Counted from the first letter of the stretch, positions 52,497 to 61,072 are shown. The stretch is DNA of 64,000 bases from Megalodesulfovibrio gigas DSM 1382 = ATCC 19364 (GCF_000468495.1 NC_022444.1:637805-701804); one strand, 5' to 3'. Notes: generated by a model from the letters alone, not told the origin. Made by a program: numbers and translations.

Positions 52497-53321
52497 TTAT
52501 TTCATTTCAAACGCTTTGACCCAGATCACGGCGTCCTGGGACAATTCCTTGCCCTGGTATTCCTTCTCAGGACCAGCCCCAAGGGCGCACACGCCCCACC
52601 AACCGGCCTTGGCCAGCCCGATGGTGAACTCGCCCTGGGCATTGGCGTTGGCGCCCATGGTCGTCATGCAGTCGTTGGGGGCCTTCACGGCAGCCTTTTC
52701 CTTGAAGGCATTGGCCTTCATGTCCGGCTCGTGGTTCAGATATTCCACTTCCAGCTCGGCGTTTTCCACGGGCTTGCCGCCGGAAAGCACCTGGCCGCGA
52801 AACACGCCGCCAGCCCAGTTGGCATACGGCTTGTCAAAGGGGACGATTTCCACCGGCAACCCCGCGGGAGCCGCCCAGTTGCCGGGCACGCCGCCCACGT
52901 TGACCACCAGCTTGGTGATCTGCTGGATGTAGGCGTCTTCTTCCTTCTCCAGGTACGGGGACGGCACGAGCACGAACACGTAGTCGCCCATGGAGCGAAC
53001 CACCGTCTTGGGCAGCACGGCTTCATACGCCACCGCGGCGTTGCTGTGGCCCTTCCACTTGATTTCCTTGAGGTACTGCTTCAGGTCCACCTTCTTGGGC
53101 TCGCCTTCGGAACCGCGCTGCTGCAGCACGTAGAATTCCTGCACCGGACCCATGTCCATGGTGTGGCCGGCATCGAAGGGGTGCGTGAAAACGATCTTCA
53201 GCACCATCTCGCCGCCCTCGCTCAGGGCGATTTCAGGGGTGTACATCATCTGGAAATGGGCCTGAGCCGTGGCAGGAATGGCAAGGGCCATCACGAGAGC
53301 CAGCATCATTCGACGCAACAT
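52497..53321 (-). CDS. Periplasmic DUF4198-family protein
   Basis: 274 residues. A signal peptide (LALVMALAIPATAQAHF) is followed by the family core: MMYTPEIALSEGGEMVLKIVFTHPFDAGHTMDMG, PSPYLEKEEDAYIQQITKLVVNVG, an Ig-like GQVLSGGKPVENAELEVEYLN segment and IGLAKAGWWGVCALG. DUF4198 proteins are found next to transition-metal (Ni, Co, Fe) uptake genes. The location beside Fur-like sites and feoA suggests an iron-related periplasmic role. The protein precedes the HD-GYP/ATPase unit on the same strand. Confidence 0.8.
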   Translation of the reverse strand: MLRRMMLALVMALAIPATAQAHFQMMYTPEIALSEGGEMVLKIVFTHPFDAGHTMDMGPVQEFYVLQQRGSEGEPKKVDLKQYLKEIKWKGHSNAAVAYEAVLPKTVVRSMGDYVFVLVPSPYLEKEEDAYIQQITKLVVNVGGVPGNWAAPAGLPVEIVPFDKPYANWAGGVFRGQVLSGGKPVENAELEVEYLNHEPDMKANAFKEKAAVKAPNDCMTTMGANANAQGEFTIGLAKAGWWGVCALGAGPEKEYQGKELSQDAVIWVKAFEMK

Positions 53322-53375
53322 GCATCCTCCTCGATTTTGACTGTGAATTTCTTTCTCAATAACTTCGCAAAAAAA

Positions 53376-53690
53376 TTATTTGATGTCCGAGCTCTTGATG
53401 ACGATGGCATGGCCTTCGCCCGCCTCAAAGGCCACGGTGAAGTCGCCCGCGGGCTTCTTGAAGGTGAACTCGCTCACTTCGCTCATCTTACCTTCTTCCA
53501 GCACCGCGCCGGAGGCGTCCTTCACCACCATTTTCACGCCCGAGGCCGAGGAGCCGTCGGAGAAGCCGCCCTCGCACATGACCGTACCGTCGCCATTGTC
53601 AAAGCACGAGCACAGCGGGGTGTGGGCAAAGGCCAGGGACGCCGAACACAACAACGCAACACAGAACAGCATGGACAACATGACCCGCAT
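53376..53690 (-). CDS. Small exported beta-sheet protein, Fur-linked
   Basis: 104 residues. Signal peptide LFCVALLCSASLAFAH, then a mature part with CSCFDNGDGTVMCEGGF (three Cys), SASGVKMVVKDASGAVLEEG and FTVAFEAGEGHAIVI, which looks like a small transthyretin- or Ig-like fold. I recognise no named family. A strong GGAGG lies before ATG 53690, and a good promoter with a Fur-like box lies at 53822-53850. It is upstream of the DUF4198 gene (54-nt gap) and likely co-transcribed. Confidence 0.72.
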   Translation of the reverse strand: MRVMLSMLFCVALLCSASLAFAHTPLCSCFDNGDGTVMCEGGFSDGSSASGVKMVVKDASGAVLEEGKMSEVSEFTFKKPAGDFTVAFEAGEGHAIVIKSSDIK

Positions 53691-53821
53691 GGGTTCCCTC
53701 CTTGAGGTCTCAATGCGCTGCGCCCCGAAGCTCCCCGGGACGCGGCCGCGACGATGGATCGATTGGACGGCGCAACACCGCCGCCCTGCTCCGCACGCTG
53801 CCACCACGACGGCGTGAGGGG

Positions 53822-53850
53822 TTTCTACCGATATTGAATTTCATTGTCAA
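53822..53850 (-). promoter_or_regulatory. Promoter with Fur-like box for the exported-protein unit
   Basis: On the minus strand TTGACA (53850-53845), a 17-nt spacer and TAGAAA (53827-53822). TGACAATGAAATTCA overlaps the -35 and spacer and matches the Fur 7-1-7 consensus at about 10 of 14 positions. Confidence 0.6.
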
Positions 53851-53915
53851 ACAAAAGTCACACCGCAGCTCTCCGACAACACGACAGGGGCGGCAATCAA
53901 CATTGCCCGCCCCCG

Positions 53916-53944
53916 TTGACTGCGATAATTAATTTCAATATCAT
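53916..53944 (+). promoter_or_regulatory. Promoter with Fur-like box for feoA
   Basis: TTGACT (53916-53921), a 17-nt spacer and TATCAT (53939-53944) direct transcription to feoA. CGATAATTAATTTCA (53923-53937) fills the spacer and matches the Fur consensus at about 11 of 14 positions, so an iron-loaded repressor would block the polymerase. Confidence 0.68.
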
Positions 53945-53986
53945 TGTTTCGTCAACCATATCTTTCTGACTTTTTTGGAGGCCATC

Positions 53987-54316
53987 ATGTTTGGGAAGCG
54001 ATTTGGAAGACGGCGGCACGGACACGAGCACGCCGCAGGACAGCCCTGCGACTGCGCCGATGCCGCCGCGCCCGGCCTCACCCTGCGCCACGCGCCCCAC
54101 GGCTGCTGCTGCCGGGTGCGCCGGCATCGCGCCTGCGGCGCTGTGCGGCAACGGCTGCTGGACCTGGGCTTTTTGCCCGGTGCGGAAGTGGAGGTGGTGC
54201 GGGTGGCCACGCTGGGGGATCCCATCGAGGTCCGCATCGGCGGGTATTTTGTGGCGCTTCGCAAAGAGGAAGCCGACCGCATCGACGTGGAACTGCCCCT
54301 GCCGGCCATGGGCTGA
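53987..54316 (+). CDS. feoA: FeoA-family protein with His/Cys-rich N-terminus
   Basis: 109 residues from ATG 53987 (TTGGAGG 6 nt upstream). The C-terminal ~75 residues are the SH3-like FeoA fold: [46 protein letters not shown]. The N-terminal ~40 residues are unusual, with [18 protein letters not shown] and [14 protein letters not shown], rich in His and Cys and absent from typical ~75-residue FeoA. They may bind iron. The gene is separated from feoB by 10 kb, yet both are behind Fur-like sites. Confidence 0.88.
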   Translation: MFGKRFGRRRHGHEHAAGQPCDCADAAAPGLTLRHAPHGCCCRVRRHRACGAVRQRLLDLGFLPGAEVEVVRVATLGDPIEVRIGGYFVALRKEEADRIDVELPLPAMG

Positions 54317-54332
54317 GGCAGCATGCCGGAGC

Positions 54333-54537
54333 TAGAGCATTTTAATTTTGAAAAAGGACATTGCGAGAGGGGGAACCTTTTGCAAAAGGTTCTCCCCTCT
54401 CGCGCTCTCCCCTTCCAAAACCTTGATAGTTCTTTGTAATTATACCAAAAAAAGTCTTTGGACAGGGGGTTCGGGGGAAGCACCTTTCTTCAGAAAGGTT
54501 TTCCCCCGAGAGCTCCTTTCAAAGATACCTTGCCCTA
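54333..54537 (+). repeat. Dispersed two-hairpin intergenic repeat, copy 3
   Basis: 205 bp from TAGAGCATTTTA to the CCCTA end. Hairpin A (54363-54403) has arms GCGAGAGGGGGAACCTTTTG and CAAAAGGTTC...CCCCTCTCGC with one bulge. Hairpin B (54472-54508) has CGGGGGAA and TTCCCCCG arms around CCTTTC/GAAAGG. It lies between convergent feoA and the FmdE-like gene, whose TAG stop it supplies (54537-54535). Confidence 0.93.
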
Positions 54538-55146
54538 TATCTTCTGCTCCCGCGCGTTGAAGCAGGGGATGCACAGCGTCTGCCCGCCAAAGCGCCGGGT
54601 GCGCGATTCCATGGTCTGTTCCCCGCAGGCGGCGCAGACCAAGCTCGCCAGGATGGCGGCCGGCCGCGGCAGCCCGTCTTCCAAAGACTGGACCGCGAAC
54701 AGTTCTTCCAGCGGCAGGGTCATGAGACGATCCTGGAGCTGTGCGCGCAGGGCGGCCGCCGCGGCCTCGTCCTCGGCCGTGGCCTGGCCGGCGCGGATGG
54801 CCCGCTGGCGCGGGGCCAGGGCTGCGTCGATATCCTGCCGGGCCTCGGGCCGCAACAGCAGCCGCACGCCTGCGCCGGTGCGGCGGTCGAAGAACGAAAA
54901 CGCCATCTTGCCGTAATCGCGATGGATCATGTTCCCCTTGCCCACGGTGCAGTCGGTGAGGAACTGGATGGCATCCACCCCGCACATGTCTGTTTCCGTC
55001 ACGCAGACCAACACTGCGTCCCCGTCCTGATTCAGGCGCGCCTGGGCATATTCCGCGGCGCGGATGCCGATGCTCAGCCCCGGGCAGCTGTGCCCGTGAA
55101 ACGCGATGCATTGCTCAATGAGTTCCTGAGGAATGGAACACGACAT
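54535..55146 (-). CDS. FmdE-like protein with C-terminal zinc finger
   Basis: 203 residues. An FmdE domain (CIAFHGHSCPGLSIGIRAAEYA, ETDMCGVDAIQFLTDCTVGKGNMIHRDYGKMAFSFFDR) carries the conserved Cys residues. A linker and a four-Cys finger (CAACGEQT...CIPCFN, residues ~170-195) follow. FmdE was named from its link to molybdenum formylmethanofuran dehydrogenase; the exact role is unclear. It is the end gene of a minus-strand run with a FecBCD-type importer, so metal or cofactor supply is plausible. A strong GGAGG precedes the ATG; the stop is in the repeat. Confidence 0.8.
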   Translation of the reverse strand: MSCSIPQELIEQCIAFHGHSCPGLSIGIRAAEYAQARLNQDGDAVLVCVTETDMCGVDAIQFLTDCTVGKGNMIHRDYGKMAFSFFDRRTGAGVRLLLRPEARQDIDAALAPRQRAIRAGQATAEDEAAAAALRAQLQDRLMTLPLEELFAVQSLEDGLPRPAAILASLVCAACGEQTMESRTRRFGGQTLCIPCFNAREQKI

Positions 55147-55173
55147 ACCGACCTCCTGACAGCTTGCTGCATG

Positions 55174-55929
55174 TCACAGGCAGGGCGCCACCATTGGCAC
55201 CCCGCCCACTTGTTGAATGATCACAGGCACGCCGTACACGGCCTCCACCACGTCCGCGGTGATGTCCCGGACGCCGAGCACGGCCAGCACCCGGCCGCCT
55301 TTGAGGAATACGGCCTTGTCCGCAAAACGCAGGGCGGCGTTGAGATCGTGCATGGTCAGCACGGCCGCCACCTGGTGTTCGTCCACCACGCCGCGCACCA
55401 GGCGCATGATTTCCAACTGATTCTTGAGGTCCAGGGAGCTGGTGGGCTCGTCCAGCAGCAGCAGCCGCGGCTCCTGCACCAGGGCCCGGGCCACGCAGAC
55501 CTGCTGCAGCTCCCCGCCGCTCAGGGTGTCGATGTGCCGCAGGGCCATGCCGCCCAGACGCAGGCGGGTCAGCACCTCCTCCACCAACTGCACGTCCCGC
55601 GGTCCGGCCTTCCAGCGCAGATGCGGCAGCCGGCCCAGAAGCACGGCGTCGAACACCGTCAGCCGCGCCGCATCCGAGCGCTGGGCCACATAGCCCACGC
55701 GGCGGGCCACCTCTGCGGCCGACATGCGCAGCACGTTGCCATCCTCCACCAGCACGGCCCCGGCATCGGGCCTGTGCATGGCGTTGATGCACTTGAGCAA
55801 CGTGGTCTTGCCCGCGCCGTTGGGGCCAAGGATGGCCACCAGTTCCCCCGGATCTGCATGGAAGGAGACCTCCTGCAGCACGGGACGTTTTGCATAGGAA
55901 AACGAGACGGCATCCGCCTGTACGATCAT
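55174..55929 (-). CDS. FecE-type ABC transporter ATPase
   Basis: 251 residues. Walker A GPNGAGKTT (~34-42), Q-loop VGYVAQRSD, signature LSGGELQQVCVARAL, Walker B LLLLDEPTSSLD and switch His in TMHDLN. It drives uptake of iron chelates, cobalamin or a similar ligand with the permease and binding protein encoded upstream. The ATG overlaps the permease stop by 4 nt. Confidence 0.93.
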   Translation of the reverse strand: MIVQADAVSFSYAKRPVLQEVSFHADPGELVAILGPNGAGKTTLLKCINAMHRPDAGAVLVEDGNVLRMSAAEVARRVGYVAQRSDAARLTVFDAVLLGRLPHLRWKAGPRDVQLVEEVLTRLRLGGMALRHIDTLSGGELQQVCVARALVQEPRLLLLDEPTSSLDLKNQLEIMRLVRGVVDEHQVAAVLTMHDLNAALRFADKAVFLKGGRVLAVLGVRDITADVVEAVYGVPVIIQQVGGVPMVAPCL

Positions 55930-56993
55930 CGCATTCGCCTCCCGAGGATGAGCAGCAAAAAGGCCGGCGCGCCCAGAAACGCCGTGAGCACGGACACGGG
56001 CAGCACATGCGGCGCGAAGAGCAGCCGGGCGGCGGTGTCCGAGGCCAGGAGCAGCAGCCCCCCGGCCAGGGCCGCCGCCGGCAGCAGGAACCGGTGATCC
56101 GCCCCGATGCAACGCCGCACCATGTGCGGCGCCACCAGCCCCACAAAGCCGATGACTCCCAACAACGAGATGATCACTGCCGTGGCCAGGGAGGCCGCCA
56201 GCATCCCGACCATGCGCACGCGCTCCACGCGGACACCCAGGCCCCGGGCCGTCTCGTCACCGGCATCGATGGCGTTGTACTGCCAGCTGTGGGCCAGGAA
56301 AAAGAGACAGGCCGCGCCGGTCACGCCGGCCATCACGGCGCAATCCCGCCAGGAGGCGCGGGCGGCGTCGCCAAAGGTCCAGAAGACCATGGCCGCCAGT
56401 TGCACATCGTCCGCAAAATACTGCAGCAGCATGGTGCCGGCGGTGAACAGCGCCCCCAGGGCCACCCCGGTAAGGACCATCACCTCCGGCGAGGCCCCCC
56501 GTAACCGCGAAATACCCACGATGACGCCGGCCGCAGCCAGACTGCAGGCAAAGGCCGCGGCGGTGGTCAGCCAGGGATTGGTGACGGTCACCGCGCCCTT
56601 GGAGGTCATCACCCCGCCGCCCAGGAACATCACGGCCAACGCCGCCCCAAAGGCCGCCGCGTGGGAGATGCCCAGGGTGAAGGGCGAGCCCAGGGGATTG
56701 CGCAGGATGGACTGCATGGCCGCGCCAGCCAGGGCCAGCCCGCAGCCGGCAATCAGACACGCCAGGGCCTGGGGCAGACGGATGTTCCAGACGATGACCT
56801 CCACCTGCCGCGGCACTTCCAGCCCCAGCAGGCTGCGCACCACCTGCGACACCGGCACAGACGCCGCCCCCACCGCCACGGACACGGCCAGCAACGCCAG
56901 CACCGCCAGCAACAGCGCCAGCAAAAAAAACAGCTTCCTGCCGAGATGCCGGCGATACGCCGCGGCCGCTCCGGTCTGTGCGTCTTCCCTCAT
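55926..56993 (-). CDS. FecCD-type ABC transporter permease
   Basis: 355 residues with the N-terminal helix LFFLLALLLAVLALLAVSVAVGAASV, the RLPQALACLIAGCGLALAGAAMQ coupling region, NPLGSPFTLGISHAAAFGAAL and GVIGFVGLVAPHMVRRCIGADHRFLLP. This is the BtuC/FhuB/FecCD family, with ~9-10 membrane helices. No clear ribosome-binding site precedes ATG 56993, which lies 4 nt after the binding-protein stop, so coupled translation is likely. The substrate is not set by sequence. Confidence 0.92.
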   Translation of the reverse strand: MREDAQTGAAAAYRRHLGRKLFFLLALLLAVLALLAVSVAVGAASVPVSQVVRSLLGLEVPRQVEVIVWNIRLPQALACLIAGCGLALAGAAMQSILRNPLGSPFTLGISHAAAFGAALAVMFLGGGVMTSKGAVTVTNPWLTTAAAFACSLAAAGVIVGISRLRGASPEVMVLTGVALGALFTAGTMLLQYFADDVQLAAMVFWTFGDAARASWRDCAVMAGVTGAACLFFLAHSWQYNAIDAGDETARGLGVRVERVRMVGMLAASLATAVIISLLGVIGFVGLVAPHMVRRCIGADHRFLLPAAALAGGLLLLASDTAARLLFAPHVLPVSVLTAFLGAPAFLLLILGRRMR

Positions 56994-56997
56994 CTGG

Positions 56998-58140
56998 TTA
57001 GTGCAGCGGGATCCTGGTGAACGCCAGCTTGCCGAACAGGGCATTCATCTCCCCGAACACCGGCTTGCCCACCAGAAATGTATAGATGCCCTCCGCTTCC
57101 TGCACCGGGTCCACGCCGGCAAAGCGGTCCGGATACAACAGCGCGCCGATGAAGTAGGCGTTCGCCAGGATGGAGCCGAAATTCTGGCTGTACCAGTTGT
57201 ACGGCAGCACGCCGTACACCCTGCCCTGCTGCACGGCGGTCAGGGTCTGATAGGCGGGATCGGCCTTGAGTTCGTGCAGCCCGCCGGCAGACTCGCCCAG
57301 CTGCAGGGTGGCCAGATCCAGGAACAGCACGTCGGGATTCCAGGTCACGATCTGCTCCTTGGCCATCTCCACCACGCCCTGTGCCTTGCCCGACTCCGCA
57401 CCGCCGCCGGCCAGATTGCGGGCGTTGACAAAGGCGAAGGGCGGGTAGCCCGGCTCCGTGGACTGGAACCCGTGCGGCCCCCGGGAGGCGAGGCCCCCCA
57501 CGAACACCGACGGCCGCGCCGTCTCGGGAATGTCCCTGACGCGGGACTGCAGGTCGGCAATGCGAGTCTCGAAGAATGTCGCCACGGCCTCGGCCCGGGC
57601 CTGCACGGCCGGGTCGGCCAGCACCTCGGCCATGAGCCGCAGGGCGGCATAGAACTGCGGACGCTTCCCGCCAAGGTTGCCGTATTCCAGCACCACCACG
57701 GGAATGCCCGTCTTGGCCTGCAATTCCTCAGGATCCGTGCCCAGGCCGGCGTTGTGGACCTTGAAGATCACCTGCGGCAGGGGATCAAGGGTCAGGATCT
57801 GTTCCGGCCGGTCAAAGCCCCGGAACTCCCCGAACACAGGCATGTCCTTGAACTGCGGATTGGCCAGGGCGTAAGGCCGGGCATCGAACTCCCGGCGGCG
57901 GACCTCGATGTCATCCACACCCACGATGCGATCCTGGGCCTGCAGATACGTCAACAGCCGCAGGCAGCCGGACCCCGAGGCAATGACGTGGCGGACCGTC
58001 TCGGGGACGTCCACGGTCCGGCCCAGGGCATCGGTGATGCGGCGGCCGCCGGCTTCGGCAACGCCGGCCGGCAGCAGGACTGCCGCGACCAACAGCAGGA
58101 TCCATGCGCGATGAAGAGATACGAAATTCAAGGGGCACAC
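56998..58140 (-). CDS. ABC transporter periplasmic binding protein (TroA/FepB-like)
   Basis: 380 residues. A signal peptide (WILLLVAAVLLPAGVAEAGG), RRITDALGRTVDVPETVRHVIASGSG and two Rossmann-like lobes joined by a long helix (AEAVATFFETRIADLQSRV) are typical of class III binding proteins. The second lobe shows WNPDVLFLDLATL and VYGVLPYNWYSQNFGSILANAYFIG. Iron(III) chelates, heme, corrinoid or oxyanions (with FmdE nearby) are all possible. The start is GTG 58140 or TTG 58131, both near GGAG. Confidence 0.85.
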   Translation of the reverse strand: MCPLNFVSLHRAWILLLVAAVLLPAGVAEAGGRRITDALGRTVDVPETVRHVIASGSGCLRLLTYLQAQDRIVGVDDIEVRRREFDARPYALANPQFKDMPVFGEFRGFDRPEQILTLDPLPQVIFKVHNAGLGTDPEELQAKTGIPVVVLEYGNLGGKRPQFYAALRLMAEVLADPAVQARAEAVATFFETRIADLQSRVRDIPETARPSVFVGGLASRGPHGFQSTEPGYPPFAFVNARNLAGGGAESGKAQGVVEMAKEQIVTWNPDVLFLDLATLQLGESAGGLHELKADPAYQTLTAVQQGRVYGVLPYNWYSQNFGSILANAYFIGALLYPDRFAGVDPVQEAEGIYTFLVGKPVFGEMNALFGKLAFTRIPLH

Positions 58141-58228
58141 TCCGTCGTGCTATTGTTTGTGTATCAATAACACCATCCGTGTATGAAGTGCCCCTCCTCA
58201 AGTCAAGGGAAATCGACTGCGCAAGGCC

Positions 58229-59278
58229 TCAGAGCCGGCCCCACATGGCCGGATAGGCCCTGCCCAGATTGAAAAAGGTCTGCTGCATCTTCTGGAATTG
58301 CGGCTGGGTGAGTTCCGCGGCGATGAAGCCGCAGGCCGTGGCCAGGCCCTGACGCACCCGGGCCTGATGCTGCTGCCGCCAGCCCGGCACGCCGGCCAGA
58401 CGCAGGCGGCGGGCTTCCTCCAGGATCATCCGCGCCCGGGCCTGGAGGGAATGCCCGGCCAGCACCAGGGCCTTGCCCTGCTCCGCAATGCGCCGCAGGG
58501 CCTCGGGGCGGGTCAGCCAGTCCCGGGCAACGGCGGCGGCCGCCGCGGCATCTCCCGCGGGATACGGCGGCAGGATGCTCTCCCCGGGGACAAACAGCTC
58601 ATCCAGGCCGTTGGCTGTGGCTTCGGTGAGCACGGCTGCGCCGCAGGCCGCAGCCTCGAACAGCCGGAAATTAAGCTCCCCGGCGGCAGTCTGGTTCAGC
58701 ACGATCTGCGAACGCTGGAACACCGGCGCATAGCGGCCCTGCAGCATGACCAGGGGTGCATAGCCCTTGAAGCGCTTGAGAAAGGGCAGTCTGTTCGGGA
58801 TGTTCGCCGGTTGCAGGGTGCCCACGAAGCTCACGGGGATGTCCCGCGCCAAGCCGGGGTCGCCGTCCACGTCCGTATCGCAAAACAGCGGGGACCAGCG
58901 CGCCTGACGAGGCAGATTATCCTGCTCGAACAAGGACACATAATCCCGCTGGGCCACCAGGACGAGATCAAAGGCAATGGACATGGGAATGTGCCAGGGA
59001 TTGCAATAGTCATCGATGGTCAGGCCGATGACGGGGCACTCCAGGGCCTCAAAGCCCAGCACCGTGGGCAGGTAGCCGTGGTCGCACCACAACGCCGCAT
59101 CGGGCACGAAGCCGCGATCCCGGAGGATGGCCGTCAGCTCCCGGTGGTGGCACATGCGGGTCAGGTGCACGCTGGTTCGGGGGTCCGGGCTCGGATGCGG
59201 CCCCAGGTACAGCACATTGCAGCCCAGGGCCTGGAACACACGGATAAAACGCGGGCTTTCCAGCAGGAGAATATTCAC
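58229..59278 (-). CDS. CgeB-like glycosyltransferase
   Basis: 349 residues from GTG 59278, which overlaps the upstream radical-SAM stop as GTGA (GGAG upstream). Two Rossmann domains: ILLLESPRFIRVFQALGCNVLYLGPHP, PVIGLTIDDYCNPW, DLVLVAQRDYVSLFEQ, VSFVGTLQP and the donor-site region LNFRLFEAAACGAAVLTEATANGLDELFVPG. This matches the glycosyltransferase family 1 subgroup used in spore-coat (CgeB) and surface polysaccharide synthesis. The acceptor is unknown. Confidence 0.8.
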   Translation of the reverse strand: MNILLLESPRFIRVFQALGCNVLYLGPHPSPDPRTSVHLTRMCHHRELTAILRDRGFVPDAALWCDHGYLPTVLGFEALECPVIGLTIDDYCNPWHIPMSIAFDLVLVAQRDYVSLFEQDNLPRQARWSPLFCDTDVDGDPGLARDIPVSFVGTLQPANIPNRLPFLKRFKGYAPLVMLQGRYAPVFQRSQIVLNQTAAGELNFRLFEAAACGAAVLTEATANGLDELFVPGESILPPYPAGDAAAAAAVARDWLTRPEALRRIAEQGKALVLAGHSLQARARMILEEARRLRLAGVPGWRQQHQARVRQGLATACGFIAAELTQPQFQKMQQTFFNLGRAYPAMWGRL

Positions 59279-60315
59279 GCCGTCAACTCCATGATCTGCA
59301 CGATATCTTCCTCGTGCCACGACATATTCTGATGGTGCACGCCCAGCCGCGCATAGTGCGGCCGCAATTCCCCGGCCACGCCCCAGATCTCGCCGGACAC
59401 GCGCCGCGGCAGGATCAGGCGAATCGCCCCTCGCCCCCGCTGGATGTGGCGGCGCATCCACAAAAAAATGGCCCGGCTGCGGGCCATGGTGCCCAGGGCA
59501 GGATGCCGGGGGCCGGCCAGGATGTGCTGCGCCAGCCCGGGCTGTTCCAGCATGCCGATGCGCCAGACCGGCACGCCGGCTTCCCAGCAGCGCAACACGG
59601 CGCGGCCCAGGGTCCAGGCCATGGCCTCCAGGGATCGCGGCTGGTGCAGCCCCTGCCGCCACCGGACCGCCAGGCCCGTGCCCTCCAGCACCAGGCATGG
59701 ATACAGCCGGATGCCCTCCGGGTGCAAGGCGAGGGCCTGGGCCACATCCTGGCCGGCCTCTCCGGGCCGCTGCCCTGGCAGTCCGGGCATGAGCTGCACC
59801 CCCAGCCCCAGGCCGGCCGCGCGCACCAGCCCGCATGCCCGGCGGGCAACCTCCCCCGTATAGCTTCGCCCGGACGCCGCCAGGGCATCATCCTGAAAGG
59901 ACTGCACCCCCAACTCCACCACGTCCAGCCCCAGGGCCTTCCATCTGGCCAGCCCCGCCGCGTCCACGGCGTCCGGCCGGGTGGAACAGCGCACCTGACG
60001 GATGCGGCCCTGCGCCTTCCAGATGGCGGCGGCCTCCAGAAACCGCCGGATCCAGACCTCGGGCAACGCGGTGAAGCTGCCGCCGTACAACGCCAGCGAA
60101 TCCCAGACCGCAGCCGGCGGCGCGGCACGCATGGCCTGCTGCATGGCCACGAAAATGGCATCCAGGTCACGCACGGGGGTACCCGTTTGGCTTTCTTGAT
60201 TGCAATACAGACAACGCCGCACACAACCGGCATAAGGCAGGAACACCGGCCACACCTTGCCGCCGCGGCCACCGCGGACGGACGGCCCCTCAGGCCAGGG
60301 GAGTCGGCGGCTCAT
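59275..60315 (-). CDS. Elp3-like radical SAM protein
   Basis: 346 residues. The cluster motif CVRRCLYCN (residues ~31-39, CxxxCxxC), a LYGGSFTALP strand, STRPDAVDAAGLARWKALGLDVVELGVQSF and LGVQLMPGLPGQRPGE are typical of the Elp3/MiaB-like radical SAM group without a GNAT domain. The ~80 C-terminal residues (IWGVAGELRPHYARLGVHHQ) are not recognised. Similar proteins in Desulfovibrio are annotated only as radical SAM. It is coupled to the glycosyltransferase gene by a 4-nt overlap. Confidence 0.82.
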   Translation of the reverse strand: MSRRLPWPEGPSVRGGRGGKVWPVFLPYAGCVRRCLYCNQESQTGTPVRDLDAIFVAMQQAMRAAPPAAVWDSLALYGGSFTALPEVWIRRFLEAAAIWKAQGRIRQVRCSTRPDAVDAAGLARWKALGLDVVELGVQSFQDDALAASGRSYTGEVARRACGLVRAAGLGLGVQLMPGLPGQRPGEAGQDVAQALALHPEGIRLYPCLVLEGTGLAVRWRQGLHQPRSLEAMAWTLGRAVLRCWEAGVPVWRIGMLEQPGLAQHILAGPRHPALGTMARSRAIFLWMRRHIQRGRGAIRLILPRRVSGEIWGVAGELRPHYARLGVHHQNMSWHEEDIVQIMELTA

Positions 60316-60604
60316 CGGCGGACATGCCCGTCGCGCAACACAAACGCTTCGGAAAAAGTGAATGGAGCCGGGAAAATGCCTTGAACAACAGGATACATTC
60401 AGTTATACCAGTGAGTAAGATTCTAATCCCAGTTTTTTCCAGGTCTTGATATTACCGCTAACATCTTGACAATTCAAGGGAAGCTGTTACAAGCATCGCT
60501 GCATCGTCACACAAGGGGTTCCGCCTTCAGCAGGCTTGCACGGGACACGCGCACCAGCACCCCGCGCAGCAATGTGCACCAGAGCAGTGAGGAACGGGTT
60601 GACC
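60316..60604. promoter_or_regulatory. Divergent intergenic region with HIT promoter
   Basis: About 290 bases between the radical SAM gene and the HIT gene. TTGACA at 60466-60471 with TACAAG (60488-60493) 16 nt downstream is the best promoter towards the HIT/HU genes. I see no further ORF or RNA in the rest. Confidence 0.5.
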
Positions 60605-61030
60605 ATGTTCGACGCCAATTGCATCTTCTGCAAGATCATTCAGGGAGTCATTCCCTGTCAAGCCGTGTTGCGCACAGACAGCGTGCTGGCGTTTCTGGAC
60701 ATGAATCCCGTGCATCCCGGCCACACGCTGGTGGTGCCCACGGCGCATCATGTCACGCTCATGGATCTGCCTGCCGCCCTGGGCGGCGATCTGCTGGACG
60801 CCCTTTCCCGCGTGGCCCGGGGAATTGTGGCGGCCACGGGCGCGCATGGGATCAACCTGATGCAAAACAACCACCCCGCTGCCGGCCAGGTGGTGATGCA
60901 CGCCCATTTTCACCTGATTCCACGGTTTGACGATGATGGCCTGACTCTTTGGCCCCAACGTCCGTACGACAGCCCCGACGCCATGGCCGCCATGGCAGCA
61001 CGTATCAACACAGCCATCGCGGCGGCCTAG
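60605..61030 (+). CDS. HIT-family nucleotide hydrolase
   Basis: 141 residues. CIFCKIIQGVIPCQAV (two Cys), FLDMNPVHPGHTLVVPTAHH and the triad VMHAHFHLIPR (H-x-H-x-H) mark an HIT/Hint-type hydrolase, which cleaves nucleotide phosphoramidates or dinucleotides. GAGG lies ~10 nt before ATG 60605. It is followed by the HU/IHF gene. Confidence 0.92.
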   Translation: MFDANCIFCKIIQGVIPCQAVLRTDSVLAFLDMNPVHPGHTLVVPTAHHVTLMDLPAALGGDLLDALSRVARGIVAATGAHGINLMQNNHPAAGQVVMHAHFHLIPRFDDDGLTLWPQRPYDSPDAMAAMAARINTAIAAA

Positions 61031-61072
61031 GTTCCCACACAGACAGCGACCAGCGATTTGAAAGGATTCCGT

